This document shows, piece after piece, positions 1 through 5,338 of a DNA stretch of 7,360 nt (positions within the stretch are counted from its first letter, which is position 1; each line of letters begins with the position of its first letter). Origin of the DNA: Treponema sp. (GTDB taxonomy: Bacteria; Spirochaetota; Spirochaetia; Treponematales; Breznakiellaceae); the NCBI GenBank assembly GCA_031259345.1, contig JAIRLQ010000024.1, positions 1 through 7,360 on the forward strand, read 5' to 3'. The translations under genes were made by a program, and so were the position numbers. Below the pieces are notes generated by a model. The model worked only from the letters and a program-made list of their open reading frames with translations, was not told where the DNA came from and made no database searches.

Positions 1-75
1 GGCGGGGCCGCCCCCGCTCCATCGCAAAGCAAGCATATTTGCCGATAACGCAAACAGGACGCCGGGCGGCTTCAT
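1..75 (-). CDS. Possible start of a gene running off the left edge (first 25 codons)
   Basis: An open reading frame begins with ATG at 73-75 on the minus strand and stays open to the window edge. The 25 visible residues start MKPPGVLFALSANMLALRW, which is a basic start followed by a hydrophobic stretch, compatible with a signal peptide or first membrane segment. There is no convincing Shine-Dalgarno sequence. However, TATAGT (83-88) and TTGATT (105-110), 16 bp apart, lie where a promoter for a leaderless message should be. The product cannot be recognised from 25 residues. The reading frame could be chance; the promoter placement is the main argument for it. Confidence 0.35.
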   Translation of the reverse strand, partial: MKPPGVLFALSANMLALRWSGGGPA

Positions 76-80
76 ATTCC

Positions 81-92
81 CCACTATAGTGG
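81..92. promoter_or_regulatory. Perfect 12-bp palindrome, possible operator
   Basis: CCACTATAGTGG reads the same on both strands. It covers the candidate -10 box of the left-edge gene and overlaps the outer end of the foldback element by a few bases. A palindrome over a -10 box is a typical repressor site, but it could also be a product of the element's insertion. No second copy was seen in the window. Confidence 0.35.
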
Positions 93-110
93 AATCCTAA
101 ATGCAATCAA
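83..110 (-). promoter_or_regulatory. Candidate sigma-70-type promoter for the left-edge gene
   Basis: Reading the minus strand, TTGATT (105-110) and TATAGT (83-88) are separated by 16 bp. The -10 box ends 7 bp before the ATG at 75, so transcription would begin at or next to the start codon. The -35 box lies inside the left arm of the foldback element and the -10 box lies just outside it. The -10 is also the core of the palindrome at 81-92. Confidence 0.35.
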
Positions 111-377
111 CACAGGAATAAGCCTGTTCCAGGGCGGGGGCAATCCCCGGAGCAAAAACATCTATGGAATTCCCCGCTGGAGAGACCCGCCCTGTAGCAG
201 TGTTTCAGTGAAAAGCAATGTGGGTATTGCCCATGAGTAGAGAAAGCCCCGGTAAGGAAATAAAAGGAACACAAGGGCGGGGCTCGTAAGCGGACTCCTC
301 CATAGTTTTTGCGTAGGTGATTGTCCCCGCCCGTGGACGCAGAGTTATTTAAAGTGTTTATTGCTTTATGATTACAC
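89..377. repeat. Long imperfect inverted repeat (foldback / MITE-like element)
   Basis: The left arm (about 89-193) and the reverse complement of the right arm (about 274-377) align along their whole length. Shared blocks in order include GCAATNAACAC, TCCA-GGGCGGGG, CAATC, GCAAAAAC, TATGGA and CCGCCCT, roughly 70% identical by eye with a few small indels. The 80-bp centre (194-273) is not clearly palindromic. The outer ends are GTGGAATC on the left and, read inward, GTGTAATC on the right. No clear target-site duplication is visible. A 90-codon minus-strand frame (107-379) spans the element, but it reads through both arms and resembles no protein family I know, so I treat the region as non-coding. 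It may be a MITE-like mobile repeat, two opposed copies of a dispersed repeat, or a structured RNA. Confidence 0.7.
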
Positions 378-467
378 ACAGGGCGCGAAGCGCGTGAGGA
401 GCTTGAACGGATGAGCCCCGGCGGCCCCCCGAATTCTGCTTCGTAAAGTTTGGCCCTTTAAGGTTAT
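374..467. other. Non-coding spacer between the foldback element and the NUDIX gene
   Basis: No supported gene is present. The stretch holds a small hairpin (GCGC-GAA-GCGC, 383-393) and a very G+C-rich tract around 415-431. I see no promoter, RNA gene or U-tract terminator that I could defend. Confidence 0.5.
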
Positions 468-486
468 GAGTTTTCGAACAACTCTA
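468..486 (-). repeat. Short palindromic motif overlapping the NUDIX stop codon
   Basis: On the minus strand this reads TAGAGTTGTTCGAAAACTC, where TAG is the stop codon of the NUDIX gene. GAGTT and AACTC can pair around a TTCGAA core. A near-copy lies at 6233-6253 on the plus strand, directly after the stop of the SDR gene. No U-tract follows, so it is a poor intrinsic terminator; a dispersed 3'-end repeat is more likely. Confidence 0.5.
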
Positions 487-1023
487 GTCTTTTTTTAAAT
501 GAAAAAATGCGGCAAGCGCCAGCCGGGCAGATTTAAAGGCAATGTCGTTTTCTTCAATTTCTTCGGGCCTTAGAAACACCGCCCTGTCAATTTCATCCGT
601 GGCAAGGGTAAGATCTTTTTCCGTAAGGCCCGGCGCGGACAGGGAAAAAAATAAATCACAGGTATTGTACACAACGCCCTTGTAGGGGTAGGTATTGGGG
701 AAAGACGCAAAAAGCCGCAGGTCTGCGTCCGGCGGCGGCGCCCAGCCCAGCTCTTCTTTAATTTCCCGGCAAAGAGCGTCCACAGCGCCTTCACCGGGAT
801 CCACAAAGCCGCCGGGAAGGTCGTACCTGCCTTTGCCGGGGTCTTTAGCCCGGACCACGAGAAGAACTTTATCATCCGAGCTAATGACGCAGCCTGTGGC
901 GGCGGCGGTATTGTGGTAATAGGTAAAACCGCAGTCCGGGCATTTAAAAACCTTGTTGTTTTTAAATTCAATTTTATTGGAAGCGCAGGAAGGGCAATAA
1001 CTAAACATACGGGAATTTAACAT
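484..1023 (-). CDS. NUDIX hydrolase with N-terminal zinc ribbon
   Basis: This is a predicted cytoplasmic hydrolase of nucleoside-diphosphate-linked substrates; the exact substrate is unknown. A zinc ribbon comes first: CPSC at residues 10-13 and CPDC at 28-31. The NUDIX fold follows, with a complete box GX5EX7REUXEEXGU at residues 72-94 (G72, E78, R86, E87, E90, E91, G93). The 179-residue length is normal for ribbon-plus-NUDIX proteins; it is too short for NudC. The start is uncertain: ATG at 1023 and ATG at 1008 (residue M6) are both possible, and neither has a Shine-Dalgarno sequence. TTGTCT and TTAAAT boxes would place the transcript start exactly at 1008, which favours M6. The gene diverges from the thioesterase. 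Its stop lies in the short repeat at 468-486. Confidence 0.9.
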   Translation of the reverse strand: MLNSRMFSYCPSCASNKIEFKNNKVFKCPDCGFTYYHNTAAATGCVISSDDKVLLVVRAKDPGKGRYDLPGGFVDPGEGAVDALCREIKEELGWAPPPDADLRLFASFPNTYPYKGVVYNTCDLFFSLSAPGLTEKDLTLATDEIDRAVFLRPEEIEENDIAFKSARLALAAFFHLKKD

Positions 1024-1042
1024 GATTATTGAACAGAGACAA
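1015..1042 (-). promoter_or_regulatory. Candidate promoter for the NUDIX gene
   Basis: On the minus strand, TTGTCT (1037-1042) and TTAAAT (1015-1020) are 16 bp apart, and the -10 ends 6 bp before the ATG at 1008. Each box matches the consensus at 4 of 6 positions, so this is weaker than the thioesterase and methyltransferase promoters. Its -35 region overlaps that of the divergent thioesterase promoter. Confidence 0.35.
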
Positions 1043-1058
1043 GCGGAAGTGATACACT
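1029..1058 (+). promoter_or_regulatory. Candidate promoter for the thioesterase gene
   Basis: TTGAAC (1029-1034) and TACACT (1053-1058) are separated by 18 bp. The -10 box ends 6 bp before the ATG at 1065, so transcription would start at the A of the start codon and give a leaderless message. No Shine-Dalgarno sequence is present in the bases before the ATG, which agrees with this reading. Confidence 0.55.
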
Positions 1059-1064
1059 GTTTTT

Positions 1065-1466
1065 ATGATAATCGAATGTTCGTTACAGGTCCGCAGTTAC
1101 GAGTGCGACAGCTACGGACATGTAAACAATGCCAATTACCTCAACTATCTGGAATATGCCAGGTATGAATTCCTTAAAGGCATAGGCTTTGATTATCCCG
1201 GGGCGCTTAAGGCGGGGTACGGCGTCTATGTGGCCCGGATAGAAATCGACTACAAAAAGTCCGCCTTTACGGACGAACTGCTTCTTATCCGTTCCTGGCC
1301 TGTAAAAAAAGGCGCCGTTTCGGGGGTTATTGCCCAGCAAATATTCCGGGGCGAAGACCTGATTGTAGAGGCAAAAGTTACCTGGGCTTTTGTGGATTCC
1401 AAAGGCGTCCCGGCGCGGCTGCCCCCCCGCTGGGACTTGCCGGGGCTAAGGCCGGATAAGGCGTAA
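1065..1466 (+). CDS. Acyl-CoA thioesterase, 4HBT/YbgC-like hotdog fold
   Basis: The product is predicted to hydrolyse an acyl-CoA thioester in the cytoplasm; the natural acyl group cannot be read from the sequence. The 133 residues match the usual single hotdog domain length. Near the start is the 4-hydroxybenzoyl-CoA thioesterase signature D-S-Y-G-H-V-N-N-A-N-Y (residues 15-25), with the catalytic-type Asp15. The long central helix (NYLNYLEYARYEFL) and the strand ARIEIDYKKSAFTDELLLIRSW follow as expected. The ATG at 1065 is well placed because the conserved domain begins at once. There is no ribosome binding site; the promoter suggests a leaderless transcript. The gene converges on the D-Ala-D-Ala ligase, 16 bp away, with no recognisable terminator between them. 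Confidence 0.9.
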   Translation: MIIECSLQVRSYECDSYGHVNNANYLNYLEYARYEFLKGIGFDYPGALKAGYGVYVARIEIDYKKSAFTDELLLIRSWPVKKGAVSGVIAQQIFRGEDLIVEAKVTWAFVDSKGVPARLPPRWDLPGLRPDKA

Positions 1467-1482
1467 GGCGCCGCGGCTAAGG

Positions 1483-2574
1483 CTAAATTGAAGTTTTTAT
1501 ATTCTTTTCAAAGTTATAGCGCTTTATCGCCAATTCAATTAATTCGTCTATAAGTTGCGTGTAGGACAGCCCCGAAGCTTCCCACAATTTTGGGTACATG
1601 CTGATCCGGGTAAAGCCCGGCATGGTATTAATCTCGTTAACAAGGACTTCCCCGTTTTCTTTAAGGAAGAAGTCCACGCGGCTTAGGCCTTCACATTCAA
1701 GGGCCTTAAAAGTCCGGATTGCCAAAGAGCGTACCTTTTGGGAAATTTCCGGGGGCAGCCGGGCGGGTATCTCCAGAACGGCGCCTTTTTCATCAATATA
1801 TTTGGCATCGTAAGAATAAAAATCGTGGGTTGTTTTAACTTCCCCCACGACGGAGGCTCTGGGATCTTCGTTGCCCAGAACGGCGCATTCCAATTCCTTT
1901 GCGGGGATAAATTCCTCAAAGATAATTTTGGTATCGTAGCGGAACGCCTCTTCAACTGCCGCCGGGTATTCTTTGCCGGTATGAACCTTGCTTATGCCTA
2001 CGGAAGATCCCATGTTGGCGGGTTTAATAAAAACAGGCAGGCCCAGGGCGGCGGTGATTTCCCCAAAGTCCGGTATTTTGTCCGTCCGTTTGACAGCGCA
2101 AAATTTGCCGATAGGCAGGCCGGCGTAAGAAAGAAGGCGTTTCATAACGTCTTTGTCCATGCCGGCTGCCGACCCAAGTACGCCAACGCCTACAAAGGGA
2201 ATATCCGCCAGTTTAAGAAGCCCCTGAACCGCCCCGTCCTCTCCCAGGGGGCCGTGGAGTATGGGGAATACAACGTCGATGGCCCCGCACCGGGCGCCTG
2301 TGGAAAGCGCGGAAATGACGCCTCCCGACTCGGGAACCAGGGCTACACTTTCGCTTGAAGGGTTAAGGCGTATGCGCCTGGGATCTTCGGCATCCAGAAG
2401 GAAGCGGGATTCGTCGTTTAAAAGCCAGCGGCCGTTTTTGTCTATGCCGATAAGAACAGGATCGTACTTTTTGCGGTCCATGGCGTCGTATACATTTTTT
2501 GCCGATTGAAGGGATACTTCGTGTTCAGCCGATTTGCCGCCGAATAAAATACCGACCCTGATTTTTTCCGCCAT
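1483..2574 (-). CDS. ddl: D-alanine--D-alanine ligase
   Basis: This ATP-grasp enzyme joins two D-alanines for the peptidoglycan stem peptide. Visible motifs, in order, are GGKSAEHEVS (12-21, N-terminal domain), HGPLGEDG (107-114), KPANMGSSVGI (184-194, ATP-binding loop), the omega-loop tyrosine region FYSYDAKY (252-259), and the metal and phosphate site RVD (299-301) with NEINTMPG (313-320). The omega-loop tyrosine pattern is that of true D-Ala-D-Ala ligases rather than VanA-type D-Ala-D-Lac ligases. Full length is 363 residues, typical of the family. A strong AGGGGGG ribosome binding site precedes the ATG. It is the last gene of the methyltransferase-TetR-ddl operon, 15 bp after the regulator, so its expression is probably coupled to that regulator. 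Confidence 0.95.
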   Translation of the reverse strand: MAEKIRVGILFGGKSAEHEVSLQSAKNVYDAMDRKKYDPVLIGIDKNGRWLLNDESRFLLDAEDPRRIRLNPSSESVALVPESGGVISALSTGARCGAIDVVFPILHGPLGEDGAVQGLLKLADIPFVGVGVLGSAAGMDKDVMKRLLSYAGLPIGKFCAVKRTDKIPDFGEITAALGLPVFIKPANMGSSVGISKVHTGKEYPAAVEEAFRYDTKIIFEEFIPAKELECAVLGNEDPRASVVGEVKTTHDFYSYDAKYIDEKGAVLEIPARLPPEISQKVRSLAIRTFKALECEGLSRVDFFLKENGEVLVNEINTMPGFTRISMYPKLWEASGLSYTQLIDELIELAIKRYNFEKNIKTSI

Positions 2575-2589
2575 CCGGCCCCCCTGTTT

Positions 2590-3183
2590 CTAAGCCCTAA
2601 AACGCGTGATGGCAAGTTTTATGGCATCTTTTATTTCTGCAACATACTCCCTGCGCAAAATGGCCAGCCTGAAAACCGCCGATTCTACAAAGCTGTAAAG
2701 AAGCTCGTCGGCGTCCTTTACATTCACAGGAAAAAATTCACCGTCTTTTACGCCGTCGTTGATCATGGTGGCAAGAATATGCCTCAGTTTTACCGTGCGG
2801 CGCCTAACCCGTTTATCGGGATCATAGTCGCTTTTTGCGATAAAGAAAAGATAGTTCAGCACTACCGAAAGAAGCCGCCGGTTTTCTTCAAGCCTTTCTA
2901 TGATCACTGTCATAACCCGAATCAGCTTTTCGGTATGGGAAATATTTTTTACCTTTTTTGCAAGAAGTATATCATTTTCGACATCCTGCAAAAGCTGTTT
3001 GATACTGAAATTGAAAATGTCCTTTTTGTTTTTAAAATAGATATAGAGGGTGGTTCTGGTTATCCCGCATCTATCCGCGATTTTTTGAAAGGTTACGTCT
3101 TCGAAACCTTCGTCCATGAATACATCAAGAGCTTTGCTCAGGATATTGTGACGGCGTTCGTCATGTTCAACTACAATAGACAT
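2590..3183 (-). CDS. TetR/AcrR-family transcriptional regulator
   Basis: The product is a DNA-binding regulator of 197 residues, the usual TetR length. The N-terminal helix-turn-helix is clear at about residues 30-50 (VTFQKIADRCGITRTTLYIYF), followed by the family's KNKKDIF. The C-terminal two-thirds are helical and form the ligand-binding and dimer region; the ligand is unknown. A GGAG ribosome binding site lies 9 bp before the ATG. The gene sits between the RNA methyltransferase and ddl, with gaps of 18 and 15 bp, and has no visible promoter of its own. TetR proteins often control their own operon, so the promoter at 4366-4393 is a possible target, but I see no obvious operator there. Confidence 0.92.
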   Translation of the reverse strand: MSIVVEHDERRHNILSKALDVFMDEGFEDVTFQKIADRCGITRTTLYIYFKNKKDIFNFSIKQLLQDVENDILLAKKVKNISHTEKLIRVMTVIIERLEENRRLLSVVLNYLFFIAKSDYDPDKRVRRRTVKLRHILATMINDGVKDGEFFPVNVKDADELLYSFVESAVFRLAILRREYVAEIKDAIKLAITRFRA

Positions 3184-3201
3184 ATTTTTCTGCTCCGGTT
3201 T

Positions 3202-4359
3202 TCATAATTTGTCGTATTGATATAAAAAGGTTTGAATTGCGCCATTGGTGATCTCTTTGCAGGAGTCGGCCTTTCTGCCGAAAAATGACTCAAAGCCGGG
3301 GTGATCCGTAATAAGGGCAAGTTTCCAGCCTGAAAAGCGTTTTGCCAGGACCGGCATTTGTGCGTAAAGGGTTTCGGTTTCCGCAAGGTCTCCCAGGCGT
3401 TTCCCGTAAGGCGGGTTGGTGATGATGAAGCCGCTTTCCCCGGCCGGGGCGGAAGCTTCCTGCATGGCAAGGACTTTTATCTCCGGCATGGACGGCCTCA
3501 TTTCCGTTCTGCCTGTAAGGGGGCGCAGCATACGTTCCAGGTTTGCCTTCGCGCCTAAGGCGGCAGAAGGATCGGCATCGCTTCCGCTTATGCGCACCAG
3601 CCGGCTAAAATCAACCTTTGAAAGAAATTCATTCCGAATCTGCAATTCCTGCGCCCTGTCGGAAATGAGCAGTTTTTCCAGGGTAAAATGCCGCCCCAGC
3701 CCGGGCGCCAGATCCCAGGCGTAAAGAGCGGCTTCGGCGGCAATAGTCCCGTAACCGCAAAAGGGATCGTAAAGGGGGAACTTCCGTTTCCATCCTGCCA
3801 TTCTGATGATGGCTGCCGCCGTGGTTTCCCGTAAAGGGGCGGCGCCGCCTTCTGTTCTGTAACCGCGTTTAAAAAGGGGCTCCCCGGACAGGTCGAGAAG
3901 GATGGAAACATTGTCTTTTTCCACATAAACCCGGATTTCCGCCTCGTCGCCGCCTTCGGGAAGCTTTAAGATGCCCTGTTTTTCGCACAGTCTTCCGGCG
4001 GCGGCTTTGTGGACTATCGCCTGAATGCTTGTTTCGGCTCTTAGCCGCGAACGGTTGGAGCGCACTTTATCAACCCGGAGCCCCATACCGCCGGGGACAA
4101 ATTCTTCCCAGGCAATGGCTTTAACCCCGTTAAAAAGGGCGTCAAAGTCCGCGGCGGGGAAGCGCCCCGCTTCAAGAAGCACCCGGTCCGCGGCATAGAG
4201 GCCGATTAAAGAGCGGTAAAGATCCGCAAGGCCGGCCTTAAAGCGCACCCGCCCAAAGCCGCTTTCCTCGATTTTAAGGCCCATTTTGCGGATTTCGTTG
4301 GAAACTACCTTTTCAGCCCCTACGGCGCACAACGCCGCTGCTGTAAACACTTTTGGCAT
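3202..4359 (-). CDS. THUMP-domain class I RNA guanine-N2 methyltransferase (RlmL/YpsC-type)
   Basis: The product is predicted to methylate a guanine of RNA, most likely 23S rRNA, using S-adenosylmethionine. The N-terminal ferredoxin-like/THUMP part covers about residues 1-160 and ends with the typical LFKRGYR (162-168). The catalytic Rossmann domain follows, with SAM motif DPFCGYGTIAAEAAL (198-212), the acidic SDAD (260-263), and catalytic NPPYG (315-319). The C-terminus has the usual NG.IQTFLYQY ending. The 385 residues correspond to YpsC or to the N-terminal half of E. coli RlmL; the second methyltransferase half of RlmL is absent. Conserved sequence begins at residue 4, so the ATG at 4359 is secure although it has no Shine-Dalgarno sequence. 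It is the first gene of a three-gene operon with a strong promoter abutting the start codon. Confidence 0.92.
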   Translation of the reverse strand: MPKVFTAAALCAVGAEKVVSNEIRKMGLKIEESGFGRVRFKAGLADLYRSLIGLYAADRVLLEAGRFPAADFDALFNGVKAIAWEEFVPGGMGLRVDKVRSNRSRLRAETSIQAIVHKAAAGRLCEKQGILKLPEGGDEAEIRVYVEKDNVSILLDLSGEPLFKRGYRTEGGAAPLRETTAAAIIRMAGWKRKFPLYDPFCGYGTIAAEAALYAWDLAPGLGRHFTLEKLLISDRAQELQIRNEFLSKVDFSRLVRISGSDADPSAALGAKANLERMLRPLTGRTEMRPSMPEIKVLAMQEASAPAGESGFIITNPPYGKRLGDLAETETLYAQMPVLAKRFSGWKLALITDHPGFESFFGRKADSCKEITNGAIQTFLYQYDKL

Positions 4360-4365
4360 AATTTC

Positions 4366-4393
4366 ATTATATCATAAACTGTGGTTTTGTCGA
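4366..4393 (-). promoter_or_regulatory. Promoter of the methyltransferase-TetR-ddl operon
   Basis: On the minus strand, TCGACA (4388-4393) is followed after 16 bp by a perfect TATAAT (4366-4371). Only 6 bp separate the -10 box from the ATG at 4359, so the predicted transcription start is the A of the start codon. This is the best promoter match in the window and the clearest case for a leaderless message here. Confidence 0.65.
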
Positions 4394-4491
4394 GGAAAAT
4401 ATTGAGGGAAGAAGATTAACTCCTTACATGTTTTATCGCCTAATAAAAGACTAAAATACTAACATATTGGCTGCACTTATCGCAGGAACGG

Positions 4492-4518
4492 CTTACAAAA
4501 TATCTTTTGGTGTATTAT
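4492..4518 (+). promoter_or_regulatory. Weak candidate promoter for the HNH gene
   Basis: CTTACA (4492-4497) and TATTAT (4513-4518) are 15 bp apart, a slightly short spacer. They would give a leader of about 65 nt before the ATG at 4589. The surrounding 4360-4588 interval is A+T-rich and has no gene; apart from the two divergent promoters I see only a weak CTGC/GCAG hairpin at 4471-4485. Confidence 0.3.
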
Positions 4519-4588
4519 AGTGTGATGGTACTGGCAGATACTTTTGTAGAGATAAAAACATTAAAATAGTATACCGGAGGATATTTTT

Positions 4589-5266
4589 ATGACTAAAATA
4601 CTTTCACAATATGAAATTGATCAATTATTGGCGGCAATTGATGCCGGCGTTTCCGATGATAAATCTCCGGTTATGGAAAGGGAAGGTGTTTTAAACCATA
4701 ATATCATTTATTCTCTTGATGAGTTAAAAGAATTAATTGTGTCAAAAGCCGACGCTGCAATAATTCATATTATAAAAAGATATATGCATAAAATAACAAC
4801 AAATAAAAGATTACCCGGCGAAATATTTAGGAGATACCCTAAAAATATTAATTTTGCATATATAGAATTCAGGTCCTTTTTGGAAAGTAACAAATTCAGG
4901 GAATATAACATTGGGGTTAGTAATTATGGAAGAATAAAAATAAATGACATAATAGAAAAACAAATTGAAGAAAAAGAGGGGTGGTTTTATATAAAAACAA
5001 AAGATATACATTATCCTGTTTGGCGATTTGTTGCTGAAGTATGGTGCGAGTTTCCGTATAATGATGCCTGTGGATGGCAGGTTCATCATATATCAAATGA
5101 TGGAAATAATAATACACCTGAAAACCTAATATGGATAAAAGATACTTCTCATAATCTTGTTCCAAAACATGTAACAGATAAGATGCCGGATTTTAATTTT
5201 AAGACTGAAAATAATGAAGAAATAAACAGAATAATAAATATTATAAACACGTCCAACTTCGCGTAA
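4589..5266 (+). CDS. HNH-family nuclease-like protein with a FliM-type N-terminal peptide
   Basis: The 225-residue product has three visible parts. Residues 4-17 (ILSQYEIDQLLAAI) reproduce the FliM N-terminus, which in FliM binds phosphorylated CheY. Residues about 30-100 are not recognised. The C-terminal part has a NUMOD4-like YNIGVSNYGRIK (106-117), then VWRFVAEVW (144-152), then an HNH_3-type core VHHISNDGNNNTPENLIWI (165-183) with H166/H167, N175 and N179 and a later His188. Such NUMOD4-HNH proteins are usually DNA-nicking or homing-type nucleases. The FliM switch domain itself is absent. A CGGAGG ribosome binding site lies 8 bp before the ATG. The gene is strikingly A+T-rich compared with its neighbours, which suggests transfer. 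Its stop codon lies inside the attC-like repeat at 5249-5304. Nuclease activity is inferred from the motif only. Confidence 0.85.
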   Translation: MTKILSQYEIDQLLAAIDAGVSDDKSPVMEREGVLNHNIIYSLDELKELIVSKADAAIIHIIKRYMHKITTNKRLPGEIFRRYPKNINFAYIEFRSFLESNKFREYNIGVSNYGRIKINDIIEKQIEEKEGWFYIKTKDIHYPVWRFVAEVWCEFPYNDACGWQVHHISNDGNNNTPENLIWIKDTSHNLVPKHVTDKMPDFNFKTENNEEINRIINIINTSNFA

Positions 5267-5304
5267 CAACGAGGCTCTATGTGCTTTGCCGCCCCATTGG
5301 ACGT
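5249..5304. repeat. attC-like imperfect inverted repeat (possible integron cassette site)
   Basis: ACGTCCAA (5249-5256) pairs perfectly with TTGGACGT (5297-5304). Inside this come a symmetrical 4-nt mismatch (5257-5260 / 5293-5296), a GCG/CGC pair (5261-5263 / 5290-5292), and a loop. This R''-spacer-L''-loop-L'-spacer-R' order is that of an integron attC site. GTCCAAC fits the R'' consensus RYYYAAC, but the R' core is ATTGGAC instead of GTTRRRY. The HNH stop codon (5264-5266) lies within it, as is common for gene cassettes. From memory, its inner sequence resembles repeats downstream of genes in other spirochaetes; I could not check this. Confidence 0.45.
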
Positions 5305-5338
5305 ATTCAATAACCCGGTTGGAAAGGAGAAAAATATA

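Noticed and set aside
107..379. 90-codon minus-strand reading frame across the foldback element
   Set aside because: It spans both inverted arms and the loop, has no ribosome binding site, and its cysteine- and histidine-rich sequence has no recognisable domain. It is best explained as a frame through a repeat.
383..393. GCGC-GAA-GCGC hairpin next to a TTCAAGC-like stretch, considered as a second attC site
   Set aside because: No flanking RYYYAAC / GTTRRRY pair could be found around it, so the integron reading is not supported here.
1444..1483. Nine-bp direct repeat GGCTAAGGC at 1444-1452 and 1475-1483
   Set aside because: It is short, one copy lies within coding sequence, and no insertion or structure is associated with it; likely chance in G+C-rich DNA.
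1738..2358. Plus-strand frame of 206 codons opposite ddl
   Set aside because: It is antisense to a complete D-Ala-D-Ala ligase with all family motifs and shows no domain of its own.
5279..5338. Upstream ATG extending the SDR protein by 20 residues
   Set aside because: The extension lies within the attC-like repeat and has no ribosome binding site. The ATG at 5339 has an AAGGAG site and begins just before the Rossmann motif.
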